Part shown: positions 1 through 10,276 of the stretch, in pieces | Layout: each line of letters opens with the position of its first letter | How positions within the stretch are numbered: position 1 is the first letter of the stretch | Origin: Mycobacterium conspicuum | GTDB lineage: Bacteria > Actinomycetota > Actinomycetes > Mycobacteriales > Mycobacteriaceae | Length of the DNA: 64,000 bases | Assembly: GCF_010730195.1 (NCBI RefSeq) | Contig: NZ_AP022613.1 | Coordinates: forward strand, 4,030,001 to 4,094,000 | Reading direction: 5' to 3' | Made by a program: the position numbers and the translations under genes | The notes under the pieces: generated by a model | The model's database searches: none | What the model was told of the DNA's origin: nothing | Seen by the model: only the letters and a program-made list of their open reading frames with translations

Positions 1-3000
1 GGTAAGGACCGGGGTCCGGGTTCTCGGCGCCCGCCGCGATCCGGCCGTACAGCGACGCGTGGATCTGACGCCCCGCCGCCAACGCCTTGCCCTGCCACCA
101 GGTCGCCTGGGTCGCAACGACGTGACCGGCGCCCTCGAACCGTTCCGACAGGCGCACCCAGTCGCCGTCGATGTCGCCCTCGTCGGTCAGCCACAGCTTG
201 ACCAGGTCCTCGCGGGCGCTGGCCCAACGGTCGTCGAAGACGACGGCCTTCCTGGCGTCGAACACCGGTGCCACCAAACGTGGCCAGTCCGCGCCCAATT
301 CGGCGGTGACCAGGTCGATGAGCTCGGCATCGCTGGCCGCAGGGGACGCGGCCACCGGGTCGTCCAGCCCCAGCTGACCCAGCACCAGCCGGGCCGCCGA
401 AGCGAGCACACCGTCGCGCCCGGTGATCTGATCGGTGAACTCGCTCAGCGCGGCCGCGTCCACGGTCGCGCCGCCGCCACCGCCGGCGGACGGCAGGGCC
501 ACCGAAATGCCGTGGCGCGCAGCCACCGCGGCGACAGCGGCATCGATCACCTTGTCGACCGAGGCGGCGTCGGCGAGCGCGCCCTCGTGCAGGTGTCCCA
601 TGGCGCCGCCGCGCACGCTGGTGCCCTCGCGGGTGCCCAGCGCGACCTCGACGGTGACGTGCTTGGCCCAACCCTCACCCAGCTCCCAGGTCTTGGTGAC
701 CCGCTCGGTGATGGCGCCGGGCCGCTTGCCCGAGGGCCCGAAAACGGTCCGCAACTGATCGTTGATCGCGTCGGAAAGCACTGGGCCGTAAGGCTTGTAG
801 GTGCGCGCCAGCTTGGTTACCTGCGCGCGCAGCCCGGCCAGGTCGGCCTCGGCGGCACCGTCGATGGCGCCCAGGTTCAGCTCGGAGCCCAGGTCCACCA
901 GCAGCTGGTTGCGTCGTGACGACGCACCGTCGGTGATGGACTCGATGGAATCGAGCTTCTCGATCTGGTCGATGCGCATCTTGGCCGACAACGCGATGAG
1001 CGCCAGGGTGGCGTCTGCGGCGTCGAACGCGAGGTCGTCGGGGCGGGGGGCACCGGACGGGGCCCCGGCGGGCACGGGAGCGGGGGCCGCCGGTGCGGCC
1101 TCCACGCCCTCGACCGCGGGTGCCTCGGCAACCTCAACCTCCTCCTCGGGCTCCGGCTCGGGGTCGGTGTCGGTGGCGAACAGCACCGCGGCGTCGCGCT
1201 CGGCATTGAGCACTTCCACTGTGCTGTGGGCATATTCGGGCAACTTCAGCGTGTTGGTGGCCAGGCCGGCCACGGTTGGCGATGTCTTCACGCCGATCTC
1301 GACGAACCGTTCCACGCCGAGGCCGCCCGCGGCCTCCTCGGTGAACAGCAGGTCCTGGGTTTCGATCCAGCGCACCGGGCTGGCGAACTGCCAGGCCAAC
1401 AGCTCAATGAAGACCGTGCGCACCATCTCCCGCGGGCGCTCGCGACGCCAGGTGTCGTAGTCGGCGAGGATCTCGTCGAGCGGTTCGGCGGGCACCAAGT
1501 CGCGGATCTCCTGGATGAAGTCGCGGTCCATGGAGAACGGACGCGGCACCAGGTTGGGAATGTAGCGGCCGACGATCAGGTCGGGATCCTTGTCGCGCGG
1601 CACCAGCCGCTCCAACGACCGGCGGAACTCGGCGACACCGACCCGCAACACCCGCGAGTGGAACGGCACGTCGATGCCCGGCACCAGAATGAAGGACCGC
1701 TTGCCACCGCTGATCTCGCGGCGCCGCTCCACCTCGGCCTCGAGTTCCTCCAGACCACGCACCGTGCCGGCGATCGCGTACTGCGAGCCGCGCAGGTTGA
1801 AATTGACGATCTCCAGGAATTCCCCTGTGCGCTCGGCGATCTCGGCCACAAAGGCGGTTACTTCGTCGTCGGGCAGGTCGATCTGCGACGGCCGGATCGC
1901 GGCCAACCGGTAGTTCGAGCGGCCCAACTCGTCGCGCGGCACGATGTCGTGCATCTTCGACCCGCGGTGGAACACCGCCTCCAGCAGCGCCTCGAGTTCG
2001 AAGATGCCGGTGACGCACGCCAGGGCGGTGTACTCGCCGACCGAGTGGCCGCAGGCGATGGAGCCTTCGACGAAGGCGCCCTGCTCACGCATCTCGGCAA
2101 CCTGGGCCGCCGCCACGGTCGCCATCGCCACCTGGGTGAACTGCGTCAAAAACAGCACGCCCTCGGGGTGGTGATAGTGCACACCGCTGGCGATGATGCT
2201 GGTCGGGTTGTCGCGCACCACGTGCAGCACCGAGAAGCCCAGCGTGTCACGGGTGAACTTGTCGGCGCGGTCCCAGACCTTGCGGGCCGCCTTGGAGCGG
2301 GCTCGGACGTCCATGCCCATTCCCTTGTGCTGGATGCCCTGGCCGGGGAAGGCGTAGACCGTCTTGGGGGAATCGAGCCGCGCGGTCGCCGACATCACCA
2401 GATCCGAACCGATGCGCGCGGCTACCTCCAAAACCTCTGCGCCCAAATCGATTCCGACGCGTTCGACGCGGATGTCCACCTCGTCGCCGGGACGCACCAT
2501 GCCCAGGAACCGCGCCGTCCAGCCGATCAGCCGGGCTGGCGGCCGAGCCTGACCGTCGGTGGCCATGACCGCGTGCTGCGCGGCGGCCGACAGCCACATG
2601 CCGTGCACGATCGGCGATTCGAGACCGGCCAGCAGCGCCGCCGCCCGGTCGGTGTGGATGGGGTTGTGGTCACCGGACACCACGGCGAACGGGCGCATGT
2701 CGACCGGCGCGGTCAGCGTGACGTCGCGGCGACGACGGCGCGGTGTGTCCGTTGCGTTTTCCGACACGGCGCCGCCGGCCCGCGGGGGGTCGGTGAGCTC
2801 CGCCGCACCGGTGCGGCCGAGGATGGCGAACCGCTCGTCGAAGTGAGCTATCGCGGCACCGTCGGGCCCGGTGACCGTCACGTACACCGGCACCACGCGG
2901 CCCATGTCGGTGTCGGTCGCCTCCGAAGCCGTTGCGGTGATGCGCAATTGGGCCGGGACGACCGGCAGCTTGCCGACCATCCGGGCCGCGTGATCCAGGT

Positions 3001-6000
3001 GCACCAGGCTCAGCAGGCCCTCGATGACCGGGACGCCGGCGTGGGTGACCGCCGATCCGATCGCGGCGAAAACCGCGGGCCAGCAGGGACCGACGAGCGC
3101 GTCGGGCACCGTGGTCAGGCTGGGCGCCAGCGGCTCGCCGAAGGTGGCCGTGACTCCCGTGTGGTCGGCGACCCGCTCGGGGTCCCAGTCCACGGTCACG
3201 GTCGCAGACCCGTCCTGAACCGCGGGTAGCTGTTCGCCTTTGCCCTCGCAGCCGGCGGCGATCGCCAGCACCGCGCGCATGGCGGTGGCGGCGTCCTCGG
3301 CCGAAACTACCGGGGCGCCACCGTCAACGGTGTTGGCGGTCAGCGTGAAGGGAATCTCGACCCAGGTGCCCGACACCGGAACGCTGAGCACCACCCGGTC
3401 GTCGGCACTCACCTGCAGTCGGGCGCCCGTGGAAGAGTGTGTGGCGCGCCGACTTTCGGGTCCGTCATGCACCTGCCAGTCGGTCGGCTCGGCGATCCGG
3501 TGCACCGGGTTGGTCGCGGTGCGGCCGGCCCAGACCACGTCGGGCGCGTCGAGCACCACGGCCAGCGGTCCGGTCACGTCGGGGCGACCCCGCCGGCGCG
3601 AGGTGACCTCGCGCGGCTCGGCTCCCGATGACGCCAGCACCTCGAGTGCTTCGTCGATGGCGGCCTGCTCGAAGCGGTCCAGCAGCTCGCCGACCGGCTC
3701 GTCCATCCGGGTGATGCCGGCGACCGCGGCGGTGCCAGGAATGATGCACACCTGGTCGGCGTCGTAGCGGGCGTCGTGCGCCTGCCACAGCGAGTCGCTG
3801 CGCCACCAGCGCCGCACGTCCTTGTCGATTACCGGGACGAAGTTCACCGGCTTGCCCAGGGTTTTGCACAGCGTGACGAAGAAGGGCACGTCGGCCGGAT
3901 GCAGTTGCACGGTCTCGGCGTCGGGGTAGGTGTCCAGCAGCGTGCGGATCGCAGCCTCGGGATTCTCCAGCAGCCCCGAGTCGTCGAACAGCGTCGCGAT
4001 GGGTCCGAAATCCTGTGGGTGCAAACGGGCTTCGGTGCGCTTCAGCATCTCTTGGAAGCGGTCGCGCCAGGTGTCGGCCAGCCATGGGCTGCCGGGAGAC
4101 GCGGTGTCGGCGGTCGAGTTGCCCTCGCCGATCGCCAGCTCGACATAGCGCCGCAGCCACTGCAGGTACGTCATCTCGCCGACGTCGCCGAAATACGGCT
4201 TGGCCGTGTTGGCCATCGCGGCGATGATCTCGTCGCGGCGCTCGGCGACCGCCTCGGCATCGCCGGCGACCTCGTCGAGCAGCCGGCCGCAGCGCGACGC
4301 GGCGTTGTCGATCTCGTGAATGTCCGCACCCAGCTGGCTGCGGCTGGAAGCCATGCCGCCCTGGGCTTTTCCGGCGCTGATCCATTGGTCGGTGCCCTTG
4401 GTCTCGACCAGCATCCGCTTGACCGACGGCGACGTGGTGGACTCCAGCGTGGCCATCGCGGCGGTGCCGACCAGGATGCCGTCGATCGGCATCGACGGGA
4501 AGCCGTACGCCTGCGCCCAGCGCCCCGACAAATACTCGGCGGCGCGCTCCGGGGTGCCGATGCCGCCGCCGACGCACACGGTGATGTTGGGCCGCGACCG
4601 CAGCTCCGAGTAGGTGGCCAGCAGCAGGTCGTCGAGGTCCTCCCACGAATGGTGGCCGCCGGCGCGCCCGCCCTCGATGTGCATGATCACCGGCTTGGTG
4701 GGCACCTCGGTGGCGATGCGGATCACCGAGCGGATCTGCTCGATGGTTCCCGGCTTGAACACCACATGGCTGATGCCGACGTCGTTGAGCTCGCTGATGA
4801 GCTCGACCGCATCCTCGAGGTCGGGGATGCCGGCACTGACCACCAGGCCGTCGATCGCCGCGCCCGACTGGCGCGCCTTTTGCACCAGCCGCTTGCCGCC
4901 GACCTGCAGCTTCCACAGGTAGGGGTCCAAGAACAGCGCGTTGAACTGGTAGGTGCGGCCCTCGTCGAGCAGCCCGGCCAGCTGCTGTACCCGGTCGGTG
5001 AAGATCTCCTCGGTGACCTGCCCGCCGCCGGCCAGCTCGGCCCAGTGCCCGGCGTTGGCGGCCGCGGCGACGATCTTGGCGTCGACGGTGGTGGGGGTCA
5101 TGCCCGCCAGCAGGATCGGCGACCGCCCGGTCAGCCGGGTGAACTTGGTGGACAGCTTGAGCCTGCCGTCGGGCAGGCGGACCACGGTCGGGGCATAGCT
5201 CGACCAGGCGCGTGCCACCTCCGGGGTGGCGCCGACGGTGAACAGGTTGCGTTGTCCGCCGCGGGTCGCGGCCGGCACGATGCCCACCCCGAGGCCGCGG
5301 ATCACGGGCGCGGTCAGCCGGGTCAGGATGTCGCCGGGCCCCAGGTCGAGAATCCAGCGGGTGCCGGCCTCGTGCACCCGGGTGATGTCCTCCACCCAAT
5401 CGACGCCGTCGACCAGGATGGCCTCGGTCAGCTGTCGGGCCAGGGCGACGTCGAGGCCCACCTTCTCGGCCCAGCCGCCGACGATATCGATCCCGTCGGC
5501 CAGCCGCGGCGTGTGGAAGCCGACCTCGACCCGGACCGGATCGAAAACCGGGGCGAAGACGTCGCCGCCGCGGATCTTGTTCTTGCGGTCGGCCTCTTCC
5601 TTCTCCGAGATTTGCCGGCAATACAGCTCGAAGCGGGACAACTGCTCCGGGGTGCCGGTGATGACCACCGAACGCCGGCCGTTGCGGATGGACAACACCG
5701 GCGGCAGCACGGTTCGGACATCCTGGGCGAACTCGTCGAGCAGCCGACGGATCCGCTCCGGGTCGGCGTTGGTCACCGACACCATCGGCGGGCGGTCGCC
5801 GAGCACCGAGATGCCGCGCCGGCGCGCCACCAGCGTTCCGGCCGCACCGATCAACTGGGCGAGGGCCAGCAGCTCGACGTCGCGCGCGCCGCCGGCTTTG
5901 AACGCCTCGACGGCAAGCACGCCCTGCGAATGCCCGACGACGGCGACGGGCGGCGTGGCCACCCAGTCCATGCCCTGACGCGCCAAGGCCCGGCCGGCGG

Positions 6001-6373
6001 CGATCTGAGTGAGCAGCACGCCGGGGATCGACACGGCGGCCGAGGTCAGGTGCTTGTCCGACGGGACCGGGTCCTCGGCCGCCAGCGCGCGCACCCAGCG
6101 CAGCGGCTCGAAGCCGATCGGACGCACCACGACCAGTTCTTTCGCGACGGGTTCCAGCAGCAGGTCCACCTCGCCGGCCAGCGCCGCCAACTCCGCCTCG
6201 ATCCCGGCCGAGGACACCAACTCCTCGAGGGTCTCCAGCCACGCGCTGCCCTGGCCGCCGAACGCCACGGCGTAGGGCTCTCCGGCCGTCAGACGGTCGA
6301 CCAGAGCGTGGGAGCTGTGCGGGCCCGTGCCGTCCCGGTCGGCGGACACCCGGTCGTGCTCGTGGATCGTCAC
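1..6373 (-). CDS. fas: Type I fatty acid synthase, 5' part (gene continues left of the window)
   Basis: Cytosolic multifunctional synthase that builds long-chain acyl-CoAs from acetyl- and malonyl-CoA and feeds the mycolic acid pathway. About 2,124 codons are present; mycobacterial FAS-I is about 3,070 residues, so the rest of the ketoreductase and the ketosynthase lie outside. The GTG start at 6371-6373 follows AGGAGAT, and the N-terminus MTIHEHDRVSAD matches what I recall of mycobacterial Fas. Domain order from the start: acetyltransferase (GHSQG at 5921-5935), enoylreductase, MaoC-type dehydratase (about 2480-2720), malonyl/palmitoyl transferase (GHSVGEY at 2030-2050), acyl carrier region with a DGASS serine at about 911-937, then the beginning of the ketoreductase. 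No frameshift was noticed. The long open frames on the opposite strand are codon-bias shadows. Confidence 0.97.
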   Translation of the reverse strand, partial: MTIHEHDRVSADRDGTGPHSSHALVDRLTAGEPYAVAFGGQGSAWLETLEELVSSAGIEAELAALAGEVDLLLEPVAKELVVVRPIGFEPLRWVRALAAEDPVPSDKHLTSAAVSIPGVLLTQIAAGRALARQGMDWVATPPVAVVGHSQGVLAVEAFKAGGARDVELLALAQLIGAAGTLVARRRGISVLGDRPPMVSVTNADPERIRRLLDEFAQDVRTVLPPVLSIRNGRRSVVITGTPEQLSRFELYCRQISEKEEADRKNKIRGGDVFAPVFDPVRVEVGFHTPRLADGIDIVGGWAEKVGLDVALARQLTEAILVDGVDWVEDITRVHEAGTRWILDLGPGDILTRLTAPVIRGLGVGIVPAATRGGQRNLFTVGATPEVARAWSSYAPTVVRLPDGRLKLSTKFTRLTGRSPILLAGMTPTTVDAKIVAAAANAGHWAELAGGGQVTEEIFTDRVQQLAGLLDEGRTYQFNALFLDPYLWKLQVGGKRLVQKARQSGAAIDGLVVSAGIPDLEDAVELISELNDVGISHVVFKPGTIEQIRSVIRIATEVPTKPVIMHIEGGRAGGHHSWEDLDDLLLATYSELRSRPNITVCVGGGIGTPERAAEYLSGRWAQAYGFPSMPIDGILVGTAAMATLESTTSPSVKRMLVETKGTDQWISAGKAQGGMASSRSQLGADIHEIDNAASRCGRLLDEVAGDAEAVAERRDEIIAAMANTAKPYFGDVGEMTYLQWLRRYVELAIGEGNSTADTASPGSPWLADTWRDRFQEMLKRTEARLHPQDFGPIATLFDDSGLLENPEAAIRTLLDTYPDAETVQLHPADVPFFVTLCKTLGKPVNFVPVIDKDVRRWWRSDSLWQAHDARYDADQVCIIPGTAAVAGITRMDEPVGELLDRFEQAAIDEALEVLASSGAEPREVTSRRRGRPDVTGPLAVVLDAPDVVWAGRTATNPVHRIAEPTDWQVHDGPESRRATHSSTGARLQVSADDRVVLSVPVSGTWVEIPFTLTANTVDGGAPVVSAEDAATAMRAVLAIAAGCEGKGEQLPAVQDGSATVTVDWDPERVADHTGVTATFGEPLAPSLTTVPDALVGPCWPAVFAAIGSAVTHAGVPVIEGLLSLVHLDHAARMVGKLPVVPAQLRITATASEATDTDMGRVVPVYVTVTGPDGAAIAHFDERFAILGRTGAAELTDPPRAGGAVSENATDTPRRRRRDVTLTAPVDMRPFAVVSGDHNPIHTDRAAALLAGLESPIVHGMWLSAAAQHAVMATDGQARPPARLIGWTARFLGMVRPGDEVDIRVERVGIDLGAEVLEVAARIGSDLVMSATARLDSPKTVYAFPGQGIQHKGMGMDVRARSKAARKVWDRADKFTRDTLGFSVLHVVRDNPTSIIASGVHYHHPEGVLFLTQFTQVAMATVAAAQVAEMREQGAFVEGSIACGHSVGEYTALACVTGIFELEALLEAVFHRGSKMHDIVPRDELGRSNYRLAAIRPSQIDLPDDEVTAFVAEIAERTGEFLEIVNFNLRGSQYAIAGTVRGLEELEAEVERRREISGGKRSFILVPGIDVPFHSRVLRVGVAEFRRSLERLVPRDKDPDLIVGRYIPNLVPRPFSMDRDFIQEIRDLVPAEPLDEILADYDTWRRERPREMVRTVFIELLAWQFASPVRWIETQDLLFTEEAAGGLGVERFVEIGVKTSPTVAGLATNTLKLPEYAHSTVEVLNAERDAAVLFATDTDPEPEPEEEVEVAEAPAVEGVEAAPAAPAPVPAGAPSGAPRPDDLAFDAADATLALIALSAKMRIDQIEKLDSIESITDGASSRRNQLLVDLGSELNLGAIDGAAEADLAGLRAQVTKLARTYKPYGPVLSDAINDQLRTVFGPSGKRPGAITERVTKTWELGEGWAKHVTVEVALGTREGTSVRGGAMGHLHEGALADAASVDKVIDAAVAAVAARHGISVALPSAGGGGGATVDAAALSEFTDQITGRDGVLASAARLVLGQLGLDDPVAASPAASDAELIDLVTAELGADWPRLVAPVFDARKAVVFDDRWASAREDLVKLWLTDEGDIDGDWVRLSERFEGAGHVVATQATWWQGKALAAGRQIHASLYGRIAAGAENPDPGPY

Positions 6374-6876
6374 GTTTCGTATCTCCTGTATGCGTCTTTT
6401 CGTATCGGTTCGTTCGCCCGTCTGGATCGCCGCGTGGCGGCCCCAGTTGGTTCGGGGTCGATTCCGCGTTGAATCGCAGCCGAAAAATCGCCTGACCGGT
6501 GTGTTGTCGGCGGGCCGCCGCGTGGGTCGAGCGGCGCGGCGCACTGCATCGGCTCCACTAAGAGTGTCATAAGGATCAAGGCCCTTTTTGGCTGGTGAGT
6601 GGTTACTGGTGAGTTCTACGCGTGGGTAACCGTGTCCTGGATAACACCCGGCCCAGCCGCGGCCATCAGCCCCGCCAACAAACGTCCTGCATGTGAGTGG
6701 TTACGGTCGAGTAGCCATAACTGCGCAGATCAAAGCAGTTTTGTTATCAAATCGTTATGTAAAAATTTCGTGCTCCGACGGGCGCGCGACGCGGCTCTTC
6801 CCGGCGCTACTCGACGGCGGCGGCCGTCAGCCGCGCGGGATTAAGAGCGAACAAGTGTTTGCTGGAGTGCCGCGCT
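6374..6876. other. fas upstream intergenic region, no gene seen
   Basis: A 503-base gap between fas and the DUF1906 gene. No open frame here has a plausible start and composition. The fas-proximal half contains the repeats listed separately at 6593-6716. An AT-rich patch at about 6737-6768 could hold promoter elements for fas, but I could not assign a confident -10/-35 pair. Confidence 0.6.
6593..6716 (-). promoter_or_regulatory. Repeats upstream of fas, possible FasR-type operator
   Basis: GAGTGGTTAC occurs at 6597-6606 and again at 6695-6704. The first copy pairs with GTAACC at 6626-6631 as an inverted repeat (GGTTAC...GTAACC), the second with GTAGCC at 6711-6716 (one mismatch). TGGTGAGT is also repeated at 6593-6600 and 6607-6614. 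The TetR regulator FasR is known to bind inverted repeats in mycobacterial fas promoters; that these are its sites is inference from position and symmetry. Confidence 0.45.
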
Positions 6877-7599
6877 CTAGACCCACTGCCCAAATTGGGG
6901 GCGCAGGATTTCATTGATGTCCACACCGATCCCGCCGACGCTGCGCTTGTCGATCTCGACTTGATGCAGATGAGCGGCCGGATGGGTGAACCCTTTGGGC
7001 GAGCCCCAGTTGTGCTGCCAGAAATAGGACCCCAGGCCGTCGTGCAGCGCCCAGTCGATCGTCTTCGAGTTGGCGTAAACGCCCGTGCGCTGATGTCCGA
7101 TCACCGACTCCCAGGACCGCAGATACGGGACGATCTGGTTTTTGTATTGCTCATAGGAGGGGTCGTCGTCGATTGACACGTAGATCGGGGCCGCGGCCGG
7201 CCCCCCGGCCGCGGCATGCAACTCCGCGCCGCGCTTGGCGTGCTGCAATCCCGCGGCCGCGCCGCCCAGCCAGTCCGAGCTGCTGCCCTTGCCGAATTGA
7301 TAGTTCGACACGATCTTGAGCCCGTTGCTGGTCAAGTCGCGCGCCTCGGTGATCTGGATCGGCTTGCCCAGCATCCAGTTCCCGCCGGGCCGCCGATCGG
7401 AGACGTAGCGGATTGCCCCGACGGCGCCCGCAGCCCTGATCTCCTGGGCAGGGATGACCCCGGCCGCGTAATCCAGCAGGGTGCCCAGCGAGGCCGCCGA
7501 TACCGGCGCGGCGCGCAACGATGCCGCCGCGACACCCAGACCTAACAGGGCTGGGGTCGCGGCCGCGAATTTGAGCACATCACGCCGCGTGACTGGCAC
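6877..7599 (-). CDS. Tat-exported DUF1906 (glycoside-hydrolase-like) protein, Rv2525c homologue
   Basis: Predicted exported protein with an N-terminal twin-arginine signal (RRDVLKF, then an Ala-rich hydrophobic stretch ending near AAPVSAA) followed by a DUF1906 domain, a TIM-barrel fold related to glycoside hydrolases. Motifs include YVSIDDDPSYEQYKN and FWQHNWG. I chose the GTG at 7597-7599 because it gives 240 residues and the twin arginine at residues 5-6, as in Rv2525c; in-frame starts at 7605, 7626 and 7644 are possible and no ribosome site decides. It lies on the same strand as fas but 503 bases away. Rv2525c has been linked to cell-wall properties and Tat export; substrate unknown. Confidence 0.9.
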   Translation of the reverse strand: MPVTRRDVLKFAAATPALLGLGVAAASLRAAPVSAASLGTLLDYAAGVIPAQEIRAAGAVGAIRYVSDRRPGGNWMLGKPIQITEARDLTSNGLKIVSNYQFGKGSSSDWLGGAAAGLQHAKRGAELHAAAGGPAAAPIYVSIDDDPSYEQYKNQIVPYLRSWESVIGHQRTGVYANSKTIDWALHDGLGSYFWQHNWGSPKGFTHPAAHLHQVEIDKRSVGGIGVDINEILRPQFGQWV

Positions 7600-7785
7600 T
7601 GCCACAGGGTACGACACCGACACCATCCGACACACCAATCTCATCAGTCACATGTGCATCACAGTGGCGCAAAGTCCCTCCGCCGAGCGTGAACTCACGG
7701 CGAGATCTGGGCTCATTGGCGCCCTCCCGTCACGTTCGGCGTCGGGGGTTAGGGTTGAGAGGCATTTCGACTGCAGGGGGACGCG

Positions 7786-8940
7786 ATGGACCGTGAGCAG
7801 CTCATCGACCTGACCCGGCGCGCGCTGAAACTGGCCCGCGACAACACCACCGACCTCGCACCCGCGCAGCACGCCGTCGACGCGCGCGAGTACACCTCAG
7901 TCGAGCGACACGATCGTGACCGGGCCATGCTGATGGCCAGCCCGCAATTGGTCGGCTATGTGTCCGAACTTCCCGAACCCGGCGCGTTCTGCACCAAGAC
8001 GGTCATGGGGCGATCGATCCTGATGACCAGAACCCCTAGCGGCTCGGTCAAGGCATTCGACAATGTCTGCCTGCACCGCCAGTCACAGGTGGCGACGGGC
8101 TGCGGCACGGCGAAACGGTTCACCTGCCCCTATCACTCCTGGACCTACGACAACACCGGACGATTGGTTTCCGTGCCCGGCCGCGAGGGCTTCCCCGACG
8201 TGGCACCCAAGTCCGACGGTCTGACCGAGCTGCCGGCCAGCGAGTTCGCCGGGTTCCTCTGGGTGGCCCTGGATCCCGGCGCCACCCTGGACGTCGCCGC
8301 CCACCTGGGGCCGCTGGCCGACGAGCTTGACTCGTGGGGCATCGGCCGATGGTCACCACTGGGCGAGAAGGTGCTCGACTCCCCCATCAACTGGAAGCTA
8401 GCCGTCGACACCTTCGCGGAGAATTACCATTTCGCCACCGTGCATCGGCAGACCTTCGCCACCATCGCCCGCAGCAATTGCACGGTCTTCGATGCCTACG
8501 GCCCGCACCACCGGCTGATCTTTCCGCTCAACACGATCCTCGAGCTGGAGAACACTCCCGAAGAACAGTGGGATCCGTTCCACAACATGGTGGTGATCTA
8601 CGCGCTGTTCCCCAACATCGTGCTCTCGGTGACGATCGCCAACGGCGAACTGTTCCGCATCTACCCCGCAGACCGACCGGGTCGATCCATTACCGTTCAC
8701 CAGAACTCGACACCGCTGGACCTCTCCGACGACTCCGTTGCCGCGGGCGCGCAAGCCGTCTTCGACTACGCCCACGCCACCGTGCGCGACGAGGACTACC
8801 GCCTAGTCGCAGGGCTGCAGGCCAACCTCGAGTCGGGCGCCCGAGATCAACTCGTGTTCGGGCGCAACGAACCGGGGCTTCAGCATCGCCACATCACCTG
8901 GGAGCAGGCTCTGCCTCGTCTTGCGACAACACCCCGATAA
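7786..8940 (+). CDS. Rieske non-heme iron oxygenase, alpha-subunit type
   Basis: Probable catalytic component of a ring-hydroxylating or related Rieske oxygenase, 384 residues. The [2Fe-2S] centre is the C-x-H-x16-C-x2-H pattern (C95, H97, C114, H117; CPYHSW). The mononuclear iron site is visible in FAENYHFATVH (H215, H220). The ATG is preceded by AGGGGGACGCG. Electrons must come from a reductase or ferredoxin not encoded beside it. The 3' end overlaps the convergent gene at 8894 by 47 bases. Substrate not deducible; aromatic, steroid or quaternary-amine substrates all occur in this family. Confidence 0.9.
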   Translation: MDREQLIDLTRRALKLARDNTTDLAPAQHAVDAREYTSVERHDRDRAMLMASPQLVGYVSELPEPGAFCTKTVMGRSILMTRTPSGSVKAFDNVCLHRQSQVATGCGTAKRFTCPYHSWTYDNTGRLVSVPGREGFPDVAPKSDGLTELPASEFAGFLWVALDPGATLDVAAHLGPLADELDSWGIGRWSPLGEKVLDSPINWKLAVDTFAENYHFATVHRQTFATIARSNCTVFDAYGPHHRLIFPLNTILELENTPEEQWDPFHNMVVIYALFPNIVLSVTIANGELFRIYPADRPGRSITVHQNSTPLDLSDDSVAAGAQAVFDYAHATVRDEDYRLVAGLQANLESGARDQLVFGRNEPGLQHRHITWEQALPRLATTPR

Positions 8941-10261
8941 GATCATCGAGAAGCGTTGCAAGCATGCCGTTTTGGCCTGGCCGAACCTTTGTCAGCAAAT
9001 CGCGTGCCTCGGCGCGACGGCCCGCAGCCAGCAGCGGCGCCAGCTGATCCGCCGCAGCCTGCAGATCCGGATCGGCCGGTGGGACGGTTGCGGGATCGGC
9101 GAGGGTCGTGGCCAGCACCTCGACCAGCTCCCAATCCCGGTACAGCGCGAGCGAGCGTTCGTTGAACGCGAAGGCGGTCACCGGTTCGCCCCGCAGAGTG
9201 CCACGGTAGCGATAGGGGCCTTCCATGTATTCGATCGGCAGGCCGTGCGCGGGAGCCGCCACCAGCGGCTCCCCGACGATGTCCAATTGCAGTGTGTCGC
9301 AGGTGATCCGGTGGCGGTCGGGCATGTACCGGGCCATCGCGAGTGGGCGCACCAAGGGCCTGATTGAGTTCGGCCACTTCACGTAGCTGCTGACCGTGAC
9401 TTCGACGTCCTCGGCGCACTCCGGCGCTCTGCCCGGGTCCGGGTAGCTCACGGTGACACCGGTAAACGGCTGCAGCGCATTGCCATTCGTGCGGTCGAAC
9501 TGACGCCAGATGCTCATGTCGATGCCGTTGTCGAAATTGATGGTGCGCCATTCGTGCGAGCGGGCCCGCGGGTCTCCCCCGGTTCCGCCGCCGCCGGCAT
9601 ATTTCGGAAACCATTGCCGGTCGATGTGTCCGGCGCTGCCGCTGACCTCTTCGACCACGTCACCCCAGCGCAGGGTTCCGCTCATCGCCATTCCGGTCTG
9701 GAAGTAGGAGTACGTGTCGGGCTGGCCGAAACACGCCATCTTGCCGTTGTAGGCCGACGCGCCCACCGGTGTCGGTGCGCGCGTTGGCGTTACGGCCAAA
9801 TCCAGTTGCATCAGTCGACCGGAATGGTCCTCGCCGACGAGGTGGACGGCGTAGGTGTAGGGGCGCAGTTCCCCGTCGGCGTCGCGGCAGGCGACCCAGG
9901 AAGCGGTACCGGCGCCGCTTTGGTAACTGATGTCCAGGTACCCGGTGGCCATGGTCAGCTTGCGCTGCGCACCCGGCTTCATGTTGGCCGGCGGCATGTC
10001 GTAGTCGGTATAGGTGCCATAGTCGCCGGTGTCCAGGTCGAAGAGCGCCAAGGTATAGAAGTCGGCGACGACGGTTCCGCCGGGCTGGTTCTTGTTGAAG
10101 ATCGTCAGGAAGGCAAAGGAGCGGCCGCCCGCGGTCGCGTCGAGTTGCCCCGCGATAAACCAGGTGTCGGACTCCTGGTCGGGGTGTTCGCCTTCGGCGG
10201 CGGGAAACTCGAGCTGGGCATCGCCGGGCACGAGTTGGAAAGGGTAAGCGCGCCAATTCAT
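8894..10261 (-). CDS. CrtC/AttH-like lipocalin-fold protein
   Basis: A 455-residue protein resembling the hydroxyneurosporene synthase (CrtC) / AttH family of beta-barrel proteins, which act on carotenoids, terpenoids and related lipids. Support is the pattern GSAGHIDRQWFPKY near residues 205-220, like the family's G-x5-D-x-QW signature, and the WFIAGQLD start of the first barrel half. No signal peptide is evident. The last ~60 residues are an Ala/Asp-rich helical tail. ATG at 10259-10261; only a weak ribosome site. It is divergent from the aldehyde dehydrogenase and overlaps the Rieske gene tail to tail. Family assignment is from pattern memory, so moderate. Confidence 0.7.
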   Translation of the reverse strand: MNWRAYPFQLVPGDAQLEFPAAEGEHPDQESDTWFIAGQLDATAGGRSFAFLTIFNKNQPGGTVVADFYTLALFDLDTGDYGTYTDYDMPPANMKPGAQRKLTMATGYLDISYQSGAGTASWVACRDADGELRPYTYAVHLVGEDHSGRLMQLDLAVTPTRAPTPVGASAYNGKMACFGQPDTYSYFQTGMAMSGTLRWGDVVEEVSGSAGHIDRQWFPKYAGGGGTGGDPRARSHEWRTINFDNGIDMSIWRQFDRTNGNALQPFTGVTVSYPDPGRAPECAEDVEVTVSSYVKWPNSIRPLVRPLAMARYMPDRHRITCDTLQLDIVGEPLVAAPAHGLPIEYMEGPYRYRGTLRGEPVTAFAFNERSLALYRDWELVEVLATTLADPATVPPADPDLQAAADQLAPLLAAGRRAEARDLLTKVRPGQNGMLATLLDDLIGVLSQDEAEPAPR

Positions 10262-10276
10262 GTCAGGCCTTGTCTG

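Noticed and set aside
3465..6242. Long Arg/Gly/Ala-rich minus-strand frame within fas
   Set aside because: It is another frame on the same strand as fas, low in complexity and without motifs.
1226..6472. Long open frames on the plus strand opposite fas (about 670 and 900 codons)
   Set aside because: They mirror the third-position GC bias of fas, have Arg/His/Gly-rich translations without recognisable domains, and lack ribosome sites; fas itself is certain.
6599..6917. Short plus-strand frames upstream of fas
   Set aside because: They overlap repeat-like regulatory DNA, have no start signal and give no recognisable protein.
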